Assembly: GCF_019599185.1 (NCBI RefSeq)
Contig: NZ_JAIEUL010000015.1
Span: 1-36,681 of the forward strand
Direction: 5' to 3'
Length of the DNA stretch: 36,681 nt
From: Cryobacterium inferilacus
GTDB lineage: Bacteria; Actinomycetota; Actinomycetes; Actinomycetales; Microbacteriaceae
The translations under genes and the position numbers were made by a program. Below the pieces are notes generated by a model, which ran no database searches, was not told where the DNA came from, and saw only the letters and a list, made by a program, of their open reading frames with translations. Within the stretch, counting starts at the first letter, position 1. Each line of letters opens with the position of its first letter. Of the stretch, positions 16,618-25,489 are shown in pieces.

Positions 16618-17123
16618 TGGATCAGAGAACGATGACGGACAAAGGCCCACCCAAGAGCCGCATGCGGCAGCAACTGGGATTGACCCTTGTGCTCGCCTAC
16701 GGGTCCATAGTGTTGTTGGCGACAATGTGGCCCACTCCGCTGGATCAGGGATACGCAGCGTCGATCAACCGGGTGCTGGACGTGCTCCACCGCAACGGCG
16801 TACCCGAGTGGTTCGGTTACAACAAGCTCGAGGCGTCCGCGAATATCCTGATGTTCGTCCCCCTGGGGTTCTTAGTCAGCATGCTGCTCCCCGTGCGAGT
16901 GTGGTGGTTGGCACTGATCATCTGCCCAGGCTTGTCGGTTGCCATCGAGCTCACCCAAGCGTTCGCGCTCAGTGCGCGCTTTGCGACAGTCTCCGATGTC
17001 ATCGCGAATTCAACTGGCGCCATCATCGGCGCTGTGCTGGCGGTAATACTGCGAGCAGCGATCTACCAGCGTGATGAGAAGATCATCGCCCGGCGCATCT
17101 GGGAGCTCGGCCTCAGCAGGTAG
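16617..17123 (+). CDS. VanZ-like membrane protein
   Basis: A 168-residue protein with four hydrophobic helices (near 20-40, 70-88, 95-115 and 135-155), the size and layout of the VanZ family. The family-like core is KLEASANILMFVPLGFLVSM and the later segment VAIELTQAFALSARFATVSD, followed by DVIANSTGAIIGA; the conserved acidic and Asn residues are present. VanZ family members affect sensitivity to some glycopeptides and lipoglycopeptides; their biochemical role is unsettled. In-frame starts exist upstream (16575), but 16617 fits both the domain start and the -10 box. It converges with the DUF4012 gene, leaving only 6 bases between the stops. Confidence 0.82.
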   Translation: MDQRTMTDKGPPKSRMRQQLGLTLVLAYGSIVLLATMWPTPLDQGYAASINRVLDVLHRNGVPEWFGYNKLEASANILMFVPLGFLVSMLLPVRVWWLALIICPGLSVAIELTQAFALSARFATVSDVIANSTGAIIGAVLAVILRAAIYQRDEKIIARRIWELGLSR

Positions 17124-17129
17124 CCGTAC

Positions 17130-18965
17130 CTACTGGCAGTCGCCCCGCTCGACCGTCTTATCGGTCTTGTTGATCATCGGAGTGCCGCGCACTTCCAACC
17201 GGCCATAGTCGCCAGGCCCGCCCTGGAACGAAGCGGTGACGGTGCTCGTGTCACCCGGTTCGAGGTACACCGTGAACTTGGCCACAGGTCGCCCGAGGTC
17301 GACGGCACTGGAATTGATCTCGGTTGACTCGCCCTCGACATCCACCGTGGCAGAGACCAGAGTCGCACCGACCGGCCCGTAGACGAACACTTCGGTTCGG
17401 AACGCGTCGCCCAGGGTGTTGCTCTTGACGTAGTCGGGGAGATCGTCTTGCTGGTTGTCGGTTAGGTCGGACGTCAACTTCGTCGACGTCGTGAATGTGG
17501 GCGAGTCCGGTACAGAGCAGATGTCCGTGATCGTTTTCGTCGCGGTCTTCAGGTAGTAGTCGATCTTCGATGCCGAAGTGTCCCGATAGAACACACCCAT
17601 GACAGTTTCGTCAGCATTGTCCTTCGGTAGGGAACCCTGCAAACGGGACGTGTCCAATAGAGCCTGTTCCGTGGGATCGGCGAACCACGCCATGATGCTG
17701 CCCTGGTTCACTCCCTTGCTGACGGCCGTTGCCATTTCTGCGAAGTTGAAATCACCGGTGAGCACCTTGGTCAGGATCGCACTAGCGGCTTCGGAGAAGA
17801 AGGCGTCGACCAGTTCCGGTTCTTCGTAGCTGTCCCAACGGAAGTAAACCTCGTTGAGCAACAAACGGACCGCATTGTCGCTGGACAACACGTCGCCGGT
17901 GCTGAGAGTGATGGGGCCGGTGGCGTTCAGCATGTAGCTCAGAGCCAGCGGATCCACCGAAATCACACCGTCGACCGCCATGTCACGGTCGCGCTGGAAG
18001 TACGCGCTGATGATCTGACCTGCGGTTGGAAAGTCGGGCCGGCTGGTCGACGTGTTCGAGTGCGTGACAAGGTAACTCGAATAGAGGTCAATTGCACTTT
18101 GGTCCACGGCAACATCGACGGGGTTGCGGTTGAGGAAGTCGGCGCTACTGGCCTGGTCGGTGATGGCGACATTGCCGCGGTCGGCAGTCAGAACGCTGAA
18201 GGACGCCGCGCTTCCGCCCAGTGCTGTGCTTTCAGCGTTGTTCTGGAAAGCCAGGACATAATTGCGTGCTCTGTCCTGGCCCAGGGCGGTATTCGCCATG
18301 GTGATGAGGGGTGCGGCCTGAATCGCCGTTTCGTTCGCGGGAACCAGAACGTCTTCAATCTTCTCAACGGCGGACTGAACCGGGCCAACCGTGCTCCCGT
18401 CCTCGATGCGCCCGAGCTTGTCGAGGGAGTCCGCGAAGACGGTTTGCGCCGAGGCGACGATCGTTTTGGCTTCTTCAAGGGGAGCGAGGTCGAACCCGCC
18501 AGTTTCCGGGTCGCGAGCGTCCAAGTCGAGGTTGCTCGCGACCGACACTGCGGGTGCGGCGACCTCGCGAACGATGTCGTCAATGCTCTCTGCGACGTAG
18601 CGAACAGCAGTCAGGTTGGCGCCTGCGATCGGAACGAATTCGGCGATGCGCCAGGTCAGGTCGTGTGTTCCGTTCGCAGCGCTGGATGACTTCTGCTCCA
18701 GCTGCTTACTCGTCGCGGACATGGCGGTGAAGTCGCCGCTCTCGAGGTCCGTTTGCAGCTGTGACACCAGCTCTTGGGACGTTTCCAAGTCAGTCTTGAC
18801 GACAAGAACGCGAGTCGCCAGCCAAGTCACCGACGCAAGAACAACAATTCCGGTGATTGCAAGTCCTACCTTGAGGCGCTGCTTGGAACTGAACTGGCGG
18901 CGTTCATGGCGGGCCACGGCGCGGGAGGAACCCTCAGGCGCGCGGCGAGATGCTCGTGAATTCAC
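17130..18965 (-). CDS. DUF4012 domain protein
   Basis: A 611-residue protein recurrent in actinobacterial surface-polysaccharide loci, with no established function. It has a basic cytoplasmic N-terminus, one membrane helix (~32-54, VGLAITGIVVLASVTWLATR) and a large extracellular part. The first ~130 extracellular residues (DLETSQELVSQLQTDLESGD onward) look helical, perhaps a coiled coil. The DUF4012 core follows, with YVLAFQNNAESTALGGSAAS, GVISVDPLALSYMLNATGP and NEVYFRWDSYEEPELVDAFF. The GTG start sits six bases after a TAGTGT box. Topology resembles extracytoplasmic envelope proteins such as LCP ligases, but no LCP motif is seen. Confidence 0.82.
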   Translation of the reverse strand: MNSRASRRAPEGSSRAVARHERRQFSSKQRLKVGLAITGIVVLASVTWLATRVLVVKTDLETSQELVSQLQTDLESGDFTAMSATSKQLEQKSSSAANGTHDLTWRIAEFVPIAGANLTAVRYVAESIDDIVREVAAPAVSVASNLDLDARDPETGGFDLAPLEEAKTIVASAQTVFADSLDKLGRIEDGSTVGPVQSAVEKIEDVLVPANETAIQAAPLITMANTALGQDRARNYVLAFQNNAESTALGGSAASFSVLTADRGNVAITDQASSADFLNRNPVDVAVDQSAIDLYSSYLVTHSNTSTSRPDFPTAGQIISAYFQRDRDMAVDGVISVDPLALSYMLNATGPITLSTGDVLSSDNAVRLLLNEVYFRWDSYEEPELVDAFFSEAASAILTKVLTGDFNFAEMATAVSKGVNQGSIMAWFADPTEQALLDTSRLQGSLPKDNADETVMGVFYRDTSASKIDYYLKTATKTITDICSVPDSPTFTTSTKLTSDLTDNQQDDLPDYVKSNTLGDAFRTEVFVYGPVGATLVSATVDVEGESTEINSSAVDLGRPVAKFTVYLEPGDTSTVTASFQGGPGDYGRLEVRGTPMINKTDKTVERGDCQ

Positions 18966-18977
18966 AGGTCCACACTA
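18966..18977 (-). promoter_or_regulatory. Possible leaderless promoter of the DUF4012 gene
   Basis: On the minus strand TAGTGT (18977-18972) is followed by six bases and then the GTG start. This matches the leaderless layout of the convergent VanZ-like gene. The -35 region is weak. Confidence 0.35.
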
Positions 18978-19159
18978 GACGAGCGAACCTGGGCGAAGGC
19001 GGATGGGGAGTTCAGCATGCGTGCTTGTGCCGCCTATAAGGGATGCTGCCGATCGCTCGGAGTTCTGCATAGGTGCGTTCATGTGGAACTATGTGGAGGC
19101 GTATCTAATTTGCATCGACACACCAGCGGCGCAGGGTACGGCGAATTCTGGGGAGAACT

Positions 19160-20626
19160 ATGGCTGTGGGCGACACTCGTACTGCGGGGGTGCTTCGACG
19201 ACGGTCGTGGCAGCGCGCCTTCGCAACTCGGCTCTTCACGAGCGACATTCTGGTCATCCTGGTTGCTGTCTTCGGTTCGCAGTTGATCTGGTTCGGAACA
19301 GCAACAGTCCCGCTCTCAGCGCGAGGGCTATACAACCTCGGCTTGAGTTACACAGCAGTCTCCATCGTGCTGGTCGTTGCCTGGATGGTCATGCTGGACG
19401 TATTCGCCACACGAGATCACAAGGTGATCGGCAGCGGGACCCTCGAGTACAAACGGGTCGCCGACGCGACGATCCGTCTCTTTGGGCTATTCGCGATTAT
19501 TGCCTTCCTGTTCAAAATCGAAGTTGCCCGCGGGTACTTCCTACTGGCGTTGCCGCTCGGTTTGATCCTGCTGATCGCGACACGCTGGCGCTGGCGGCAG
19601 TGGCTGCGCAAGCGTCAGGCCCGGGGCTACTACCTGTCCCGCGCATTACTCCTGGGCGAGCGGCTGAAGTCCGCTCACGTGGCCGCCACCATCACCCGCA
19701 CCGCGGGGACAGGCCTCAAGCTGGTGGGCGCGCTGACCCGCGAGGGCACGGTATCGAAGGGACCCGTCCACGGGGTTCCGGTTGTGGGCGACTACGACAG
19801 CCTTCTCTCCGCTGTCGACGAGACCAACGCCGACACCGTGATCCTCACCGGCGCCGATGAGATCAACCCCGAAGACATGCGCCGCGTCGGCTGGGAACTC
19901 GAAGCCCGCGACGTGGAGCTGATCGTGGCACCGGCACTTACCGACATTGCCGGACCCCGCATCCATTCCCGGCCTGTGGCCGGCCTGCCCTTGATCCACG
20001 TGAGCTATCCGGCTTTTGAAGGTGTGAAGCGGGTCACCAAGCGCACTTTCGATATTCTCGGCTCCGCGTTCCTGATTCTCATTAGCTCGCCAGGGCTTAT
20101 TTGGGTAGCGGTCATGGTGAAGCGGTCGAGCCCGGGGGACATCGTCTACCGCCAGGAACGCATCGGCCGGCACGGACGCACCTTCGGCATGTACAAGTTC
20201 CGCTCGATGGTGCAGGACGCCGACGACCAGCTCGAGAGCCTGCTCGACGCTCAGGGCACGTCGGACACCCCGCTGTTCAAGGTCACCAACGACCCGCGCA
20301 TCACACCGATCGGCAAGATCCTGCGCAAGTACTCCATCGACGAGTTGCCGCAGCTGTTCAACGTTCTGTTCGGTGAGATGAGCCTGGTGGGCCCCCGTCC
20401 GCAGCGCGCCGCCGAAGTGGCCCTCTACGACGATGCCGCCCACCGCCGCCTCATCATGAAACCGGGCATGAGCGGACTGTGGCAGGTCAGTGGACGGTCG
20501 AATCTCAGCTGGGACGACAGCATCCGTCTCGACCTGTACTACGTCGAGAACTGGTCGCTAACCACTGACATTCTCATTCTTTGGCGAACTGTGCGCGCCG
20601 TGGTCACCCCGGAAGGTGCCGTCTAG
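19160..20626 (+). CDS. Polyprenyl glycosylphosphotransferase (initiating sugar transferase)
   Basis: Starts EPS assembly by moving a sugar-1-phosphate from a nucleotide sugar to undecaprenyl phosphate. The 488-residue protein has four to five N-terminal membrane helices, a central nucleotide-binding-like domain (~140-270), and the catalytic bacterial sugar transferase domain (~290-488). Its motifs are KRTFDILGSAFLILI, YRQERIGRHGRTFGMYKFRS, RKYSIDELPQLFNVLFGEMS and LVGPRPQ, ending with WSLTTDILILWRTV. GGGGAGA precedes the ATG. It is WbaP/WcaJ/CpsE-like; whether the first sugar is glucose or galactose cannot be read. It is transcribed divergently from the DUF4012 gene, so the 194-base gap should hold its promoter. 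Confidence 0.93.
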   Translation: MAVGDTRTAGVLRRRSWQRAFATRLFTSDILVILVAVFGSQLIWFGTATVPLSARGLYNLGLSYTAVSIVLVVAWMVMLDVFATRDHKVIGSGTLEYKRVADATIRLFGLFAIIAFLFKIEVARGYFLLALPLGLILLIATRWRWRQWLRKRQARGYYLSRALLLGERLKSAHVAATITRTAGTGLKLVGALTREGTVSKGPVHGVPVVGDYDSLLSAVDETNADTVILTGADEINPEDMRRVGWELEARDVELIVAPALTDIAGPRIHSRPVAGLPLIHVSYPAFEGVKRVTKRTFDILGSAFLILISSPGLIWVAVMVKRSSPGDIVYRQERIGRHGRTFGMYKFRSMVQDADDQLESLLDAQGTSDTPLFKVTNDPRITPIGKILRKYSIDELPQLFNVLFGEMSLVGPRPQRAAEVALYDDAAHRRLIMKPGMSGLWQVSGRSNLSWDDSIRLDLYYVENWSLTTDILILWRTVRAVVTPEGAV

Positions 20627-21206
20627 CCCTGCCGCGGGCCCCAAGAACGGCCAGCTGTCATCGCCGACAGTCGGACGACCTCATGAATTCGAGTCAGCGA
20701 CGAAAGCTGCACGCTCAGGATCATCCCCGTGGAGACCAGGAAGTGCCCTTGCGATTGCCCGAGAGCTGTCGGTGGTCGGGTGTCAGAGGTCAAGAACTTC
20801 GAGCCAGGGCACACACGCCACCCTCCTCTCCTTGAGTAATCTGGTCGGCACTGGAGGAGTAAATGGCCGAGCAACGTCTGCTTCGACTTCGCCATACATC
20901 GATGGATGAACGACACGAGCGCGACGTAAAACCCGTGCCAATCCCTTAACCGAACGGGCCGTGGTGCCTGGTGGAGTGATGCAGGCTAGACCACGCACGG
21001 CGATGGTTCATCGGGGCGCGCATCGAGCGGTCCAAGGCACCCAAGGTGACCGGCGGTGTCTGAGACTCACGAGGTCGCAGAACCTTGTACGAAAGCCAGA
21101 CCTGTGCACGCTCGGGCAAGTGAGTCACCCGATCAACCGCTTCGGTCAGTACAGCGAGCTCGGCATGACCGGGCTGGTACTAGAGTGCCCGCCGGGCAGT
21201 GCCCGA
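20627..21206. other. 580-base gap without a recognisable gene
   Basis: The gap lies between the stops of the sugar transferase and of the acyltransferase. I see no known family in any frame and no clear RNA. The only notable item is a short open frame with an excellent ribosome-binding site (20863-20949). It could be a gene remnant. Confidence 0.5.
20863..20949 (+). CDS. Possible 28-residue small protein
   Basis: The ATG is preceded by GGAGGAG four bases upstream, nearly ideal. The product is basic and Arg-rich, starting MAEQRLLRLRHTSMDERHER. There is no family match that I recognise. It may be the intact 5' end of a lost gene rather than a real small protein. Confidence 0.25.
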   Translation: MAEQRLLRLRHTSMDERHERDVKPVPIP

Positions 21207-23258
21207 TCAGTGCTGCTCGATGGCGGCCTGTAGCTTACTCCCGAGGATGGGGCTCAAAGTCTGGGCGAAGGTGTAGGTCAGGTGGTTGTCGTCGAAGTAG
21301 ACCACAAGGTCACCCGTAACTGCGTGACAGGTTGCATCAGTGCAGAGGAACTCGGTCATGTCGACTAGAGGCGCACCGGAGAGCCTTGCGGCCTCCTCCA
21401 TGAAGTCAGGCTCGGAGCCTGGCTTCCACGAGCAGGGGTCTTCCCTGGCCTGACTGGTCTCGACACACTCAGGCGCGTCGACACCAACTGGCATGCCTGG
21501 TACGTCGCGGATGGACACGACCGTTTTGCCCGATGACATGATCAGCTGCCACTCGGACGCAGCTTGTGTCGCCGTGACGGCTTTCGTCTTGGACCGGTTG
21601 CTGAAGGCAACGACATCGACATCAGTACGTTCGGCCATTTCTGCGCGGACTGACTCGCCCCATTCGATGCACTCCTGGGCCTTCTTTTCTTGCGCGTTCG
21701 AGGGGCTCATCTGCTCGGCCTCCCGAGTCTCAAGCCCGCTGCAGCCCGACTTGGTGAGTGGTAGGACGCGCCATTGGTGCGACTCGGCATAGGTGACCAG
21801 CGGATCAACGAGGTGCTCAGCGTGCGAATCCCCGATCAGAGCGATGGTGAGAACCGGGTCGGTAAGGTCACCGCGTTCGCACGAACCCATGGGCGCGCCG
21901 GTCGCTCTCTTAGCGCACGGGGCGGTTTCGGCCACGCCGGAGTTCCAGTAGACGTCCTTGGCCGCGAAGCCGGCATCCAGCGCGTCGGTGACAGCGTGGG
22001 GGGATTCGCACGCGTTGGCCAGGTCCATGGCGGATGCGCCGAGGCAGCCGTCTCCCTGTTCGATAGCGGATGCGAGTTCAGCGGTGAATTGCTGCCGATC
22101 CCCGTCGATGCGCAGGGTCGTGAACGCGGTGATACCGACCAGGATCGCCGTGCCGGCCGCCAGAAAGACGAAGGCCGGTGCACGTCCGCGCACTCGAGCC
22201 GGAGCGCGCAATACCGGATCCTCGATGAGGTACTTGGTGGCTGCGGCGAGCAGGATCGTGACCAGGAGCAGGACAACGCGCGACCTGAAGGTGAGGTCCG
22301 CGCCGAACACGAACGGAAACAGTACGATCATCGGCCAATGCCAGAGGTACACCGCGTAGGAGACGTCACCGAAGAATTGGATCGGCGCGAACCGGAAGAC
22401 ATGAGTCGTGGACCACTGGGAATCGCTCTCACCGGCCCAGATCACCAGCGCGGCGCCCAGGACGGGTACCAGCGCTAGTGCGCCAGGAAACTGTGTGCCG
22501 GCATCGAACAAGAACGCTGATCCAACGATTGCAGCAACTCCAAGCCAACTTACGGCTCTGCGCACCAGCGCCGACGCGACTGTTGACGTAACGAAAACGA
22601 GGAGGCCCCCAACAGCGAATTCCCAGGCCCGGGTCGGCGTGATGAAATATGCCGATGACTGACTGCGGGCGGTCTCGTAAATAGAGAACACAAGTGACAG
22701 ACCGAAAACGACGAGGAGGGCGACGGCAATCAGATGCCGGTTCGAGGATGAGGCCCGGTCTCTGCGAACCTTGGCGGCAACCCACACCGTCCCGACTATG
22801 AGTAGCGGCCAGACGATGTAGAACTGTTCCTCGACCGAGAGCGACCAGTAGTGCTGCACAATGGACGGCTTGTTGTCTGCGGCGAGGTAGTCGACGGAAT
22901 CACCGGCAAGCACCCAGTTCTGCAGATAGATGGCGCTCGCGCCAATCTCGAAGAGCGCCTGCTCAAACAGCGACTTCGGCAGGAACACGAATGCCGCCGC
23001 CAGGGAAGCACCGAGAACAGTGAATGCGGCAGGGAGGAGACGCCGTACCCGCCGGGCCCAGAACTTCGAAAGTGAAACGGTTCCTGTGCGCTCGACCTCA
23101 CTGAGAAGGTGCGCGGTTATCAGGAACCCAGAGATGACGAAGAAGACATCCACGCCGACATAGCCGCCGGTGATCCGACCGGGCCAAAGGTGGTACACCA
23201 CGACCAGAATTACAGCGAGGGCTCTAAGCCCCTGAATATCAACACGTTTAGCCCTCAC
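21207..23258 (-). CDS. O-acyltransferase with C-terminal SGNH domain (OafA type)
   Basis: This fusion enzyme acylates a surface glycan: the membrane part brings the acyl group across and the SGNH domain transfers it. It has 683 residues. The N-terminal signature is DIQGLRALAVILVVVYH (catalytic His23), then GGYVGVDVFFVISGFLIT, VEEQFYIVWPLLI and VSYAVYLWHWPMIV. About ten membrane helices precede the SGNH domain: GDSH at 476-479 and the DDNHLT box near the C-terminus. It is closely related in architecture to the acyltransferase split at 5425-9159, and may partly replace it. The start is GTG at 23258; no better start is available because the signature lies at residue 7. It ends the EPS locus. Confidence 0.9.
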   Translation of the reverse strand: MRAKRVDIQGLRALAVILVVVYHLWPGRITGGYVGVDVFFVISGFLITAHLLSEVERTGTVSLSKFWARRVRRLLPAAFTVLGASLAAAFVFLPKSLFEQALFEIGASAIYLQNWVLAGDSVDYLAADNKPSIVQHYWSLSVEEQFYIVWPLLIVGTVWVAAKVRRDRASSSNRHLIAVALLVVFGLSLVFSIYETARSQSSAYFITPTRAWEFAVGGLLVFVTSTVASALVRRAVSWLGVAAIVGSAFLFDAGTQFPGALALVPVLGAALVIWAGESDSQWSTTHVFRFAPIQFFGDVSYAVYLWHWPMIVLFPFVFGADLTFRSRVVLLLVTILLAAATKYLIEDPVLRAPARVRGRAPAFVFLAAGTAILVGITAFTTLRIDGDRQQFTAELASAIEQGDGCLGASAMDLANACESPHAVTDALDAGFAAKDVYWNSGVAETAPCAKRATGAPMGSCERGDLTDPVLTIALIGDSHAEHLVDPLVTYAESHQWRVLPLTKSGCSGLETREAEQMSPSNAQEKKAQECIEWGESVRAEMAERTDVDVVAFSNRSKTKAVTATQAASEWQLIMSSGKTVVSIRDVPGMPVGVDAPECVETSQAREDPCSWKPGSEPDFMEEAARLSGAPLVDMTEFLCTDATCHAVTGDLVVYFDDNHLTYTFAQTLSPILGSKLQAAIEQH

Positions 23259-23317
23259 TGCGGAAGCTTAGCGGGCTGCCGTGGCACTCAAAGACCCGTG
23301 GTTTCCCTCGCAGCCCA

Positions 23318-23442
23318 GGTCTCGACAAGCTCGACCTTCGGGTGGGGACGGGGTCTCGACAAGCTCGACCAGCGGATGGGAACGACCGCGAGATCAAAGG
23401 TCTCGGCAGGCTCGACCAACGGGGGTCTCGACAAGCTCGACC
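23318..23442 (+). repeat. Cluster of four dispersed repeats, GGTCTCGACAAGCTCGACC type
   Basis: Copies lie at 23318-23336, 23352-23370, 23399-23417 (two changes) and 23424-23442. Each holds TCGA-CAAGC-TCGA, so it can fold as a small hairpin. Spacings are irregular (15, 28 and 6 bases). Similar copies occur near 33442 and after map. It is a REP-like intergenic repeat. Confidence 0.85.
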
Positions 23443-23514
23443 AACGCATGCCACGAGTCGGAGTGCCGCGGAATGACGGGCATCGCGCGACACGCCCAAC
23501 GCGACACGCCCGGG

Positions 23515-23544
23515 TTGCACAATGACCTAATCGTGTGGCAGACT
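23515..23544 (+). promoter_or_regulatory. Candidate S10 operon promoter
   Basis: TTGCAC (23515-23520) and CAGACT (23539-23544) are separated by 18 bases, a plausible sigma-70-type promoter. It would give a leader of about 300 bases before rpsJ. Promoter position is inferred from boxes alone. Confidence 0.4.
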
Positions 23545-23707
23545 CTTCTAGTTCAACACTTTCGGATCGCGCTGCTCGCGAGACCGGAATCACTACCAGG
23601 CAGTGCATAGCTCGCCCCTTGAGGGTCGGAGTTAGGCCGCGGGTAGCAGAACGAAGCTTAAATCAACTTCTCGGATGCCTGGGTAAAACCATGTCATCCG
23701 TCAGGCC

Positions 23708-23751
23708 CCGGCCTGGGGGAGTTGACTCGAGAAGGTCGGATCCCCGGCCGG
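23708..23751 (+). promoter_or_regulatory. Hairpin in the S10 operon leader
   Basis: CCGGCC (23708-23713) pairs with GGCCGG (23746-23751), and GGGGA (23716-23720) with TCCCC (23741-23745), leaving a small bulge. The 20-base loop can form GAC/GTC pairs. There is no T run, so a regulatory leader element is as likely as a terminator. Confidence 0.45.
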
Positions 23752-23758
23752 ATCGAAA

Positions 23759-23787
23759 TTGACAGATGAACAGTGGTGCGATAGCAG
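23759..23787 (+). promoter_or_regulatory. Second candidate promoter before rpsJ
   Basis: A perfect TTGACA (23759-23764) is followed after 17 bases by TAGCAG, a weak -10. It would give a leader of about 65 bases. Confidence 0.3.
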
Positions 23788-23855
23788 CAGTGCTACTACG
23801 GCGTCCAATGCAGCCCTCGGGATGTAAGAAGCCTTGACAAGAAAGAGAGTTCGAC

Positions 23856-24164
23856 ATGGCGGGACAGAAGATCCGCATTCGACTTAAGTCGTATGACCAC
23901 GAGGTCATCGACATCTCGGCGCGCAAGATCGTCGACACCGTGACCCGTGCGGGCGCGACCGTCGTCGGCCCCGTGCCGCTTCCGACCGAGAAGAACGTGG
24001 TGTGTGTCATCCGTTCCCCTCACAAGTACAAGGACAGCCGGGAGCACTTTGAAATGCGCACCCACAAGCGTCTGATCGACATCATTGACCCGACGCCGAA
24101 GGCCGTCGACTCGCTTATGCGTCTCGACCTCCCGGCCGACGTCAACATCGAGATCAAGCTCTAG
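23856..24164 (+). CDS. rpsJ: 30S ribosomal protein S10
   Basis: Small-subunit head protein that in other bacteria also joins antitermination complexes as NusE. Its 102 residues are complete: [20 protein letters not shown], the loop [20 protein letters not shown] and [12 protein letters not shown], all near-invariant. AGAAAGAGAG precedes the ATG. It is the first gene of the S10-spc superoperon, followed by rplC after 9 bases. Confidence 0.98.
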   Translation: MAGQKIRIRLKSYDHEVIDISARKIVDTVTRAGATVVGPVPLPTEKNVVCVIRSPHKYKDSREHFEMRTHKRLIDIIDPTPKAVDSLMRLDLPADVNIEIKL

Positions 24165-24173
24165 GGGCCGGCG

Positions 24174-24833
24174 ATGTCGTACGCAGATACCAAGACCACC
24201 AAGGGCCTCCTCGGCAAGAAGCTCGGCATGACTCAGGTATGGGACGAGAACAACAAGCTTGTTCCCGTTACCGTCATCGAGATCTCGCCGAACGTCGTCA
24301 CCCAGATCCGCACGAAGGACATCGACGGTTACGCCGGCGTTCAGATTGCCTCTGGCGCCATCGACCCCCGCAAGGTGAACAAGCCGTCCGCAGGACACTT
24401 CGAGAAGGCCGGCGTCACGCCGCGCCGCCACGTTACCGAGCTCCGCACCGCGGATGCCGCTGACTACACCCTGGGCCAGGAGCTCACCGTTGACGGTGTC
24501 TTCACCGCCGGCACCAAGGTTGACGTCATGGGCACCTCCAAGGGCAAGGGCTTCGCCGGTGTTATGAAGCGTCACAACTTCAAGGGTGTTTCCGCTTCGC
24601 ACGGTTCACACCGCAACCACCGCAAGCCCGGCTCCATCGGCGCCTCCTCGACCCCCAGCCGTGTCTTCAAGGGCATGCGCATGGCCGGTCGTATGGGTGG
24701 CGAGCGCGTAACCGTGCTGAACCTCAAGGTTCACGCGATCGACGCCGACAAGGGCCTCATCCTGGTCAAGGGTGCCGTTCCCGGCGCCAAGGGCCGCCTC
24801 GTATTCGTCCGCACCGCAGTGAAGGGAGCGTAG
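24174..24833 (+). CDS. rplC: 50S ribosomal protein L3
   Basis: Large-subunit assembly initiator near the peptidyl-transferase centre. Its 219 residues are a normal length. [20 protein letters not shown] lies at the start; the long loop includes [31 protein letters not shown] and [18 protein letters not shown]. The start ATG leaves 9 bases after rpsJ. Nothing is unusual. Confidence 0.98.
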   Translation: MSYADTKTTKGLLGKKLGMTQVWDENNKLVPVTVIEISPNVVTQIRTKDIDGYAGVQIASGAIDPRKVNKPSAGHFEKAGVTPRRHVTELRTADAADYTLGQELTVDGVFTAGTKVDVMGTSKGKGFAGVMKRHNFKGVSASHGSHRNHRKPGSIGASSTPSRVFKGMRMAGRMGGERVTVLNLKVHAIDADKGLILVKGAVPGAKGRLVFVRTAVKGA

Positions 24834-24838
24834 TTCTT

Positions 24839-25489
24839 ATGGCTACCGCACTCGACCTCATCGACGCCACCGGCAAGAAGGCCGGCTCCGTCGAGCTGCC
24901 CGCCAAGATCTTCGACGTCCAGACCAACATCCCGCTGATTCACCAGGTCGTTGTCGCGCAGCTCGCTGCCGCTCGCCAGGGAACGCACAAGGTCAAGGGC
25001 CGCGGAGAAGTTTCCGGTGCCGGCCGCAAGCCGTTCAAGCAGAAGGGAACCGGTCGCGCTCGTCAGGGCTCGATCCGCGCCCCTCAGATGACCGGTGGTG
25101 GCATCGTCCACGGACCGACCCCGCGCAGCTACGACCAGCGCACCCCGAAGAAGATGATTGCCGCCGCGCTCAAGGGTTCACTCTCTGACCGCGCCCGTGG
25201 CGACCGCCTGCACGTGGTGACCGCGCTGTTCTCGGACGAGACGCCCAGCACCAAGGGCGCCATCTCGCTGCTCACCCAGATCGCCAGCAGCAAGCACGTG
25301 CTGGTCGTTCTCGAGCGCACCGACGAGCTGACCCTCCGCAGCATCCGCAACCTCCCGACGGTGCACGTGCTGTCGTGGGACCAGCTGAATGCCTATGACG
25401 TTCTCGTCTCTGACGACATCGTCTTCACCAAGGGCGCGTTTGACGCGTTCGTGGCGCACAAGACCAAGAAGGAAGAGGTGTCCGCATAA
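24839..25489 (+). CDS. rplD: 50S ribosomal protein L4
   Basis: Large-subunit protein lining the exit tunnel; in E. coli it represses its own S10 operon. The 216-residue product has the tunnel loop [20 protein letters not shown] and [20 protein letters not shown], then [19 protein letters not shown]. The stop overlaps the rplW start in TAATG, suggesting coupled translation. Confidence 0.97.
   Translation: MATALDLIDATGKKAGSVELPAKIFDVQTNIPLIHQVVVAQLAAARQGTHKVKGRGEVSGAGRKPFKQKGTGRARQGSIRAPQMTGGGIVHGPTPRSYDQRTPKKMIAAALKGSLSDRARGDRLHVVTALFSDETPSTKGAISLLTQIASSKHVLVVLERTDELTLRSIRNLPTVHVLSWDQLNAYDVLVSDDIVFTKGAFDAFVAHKTKKEEVSA

Noticed and set aside
20961..21319. Overlapping open frames in the gap after the sugar transferase
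   Set aside because: No ribosome-binding site, no family resemblance and overlap into the acyltransferase 3' end on the other strand.
23318..23442. CRISPR-like short repeats
   Set aside because: Irregular spacing of 6 to 28 bases, self-complementary unit and variable copies; no cas gene and no uniform spacers.
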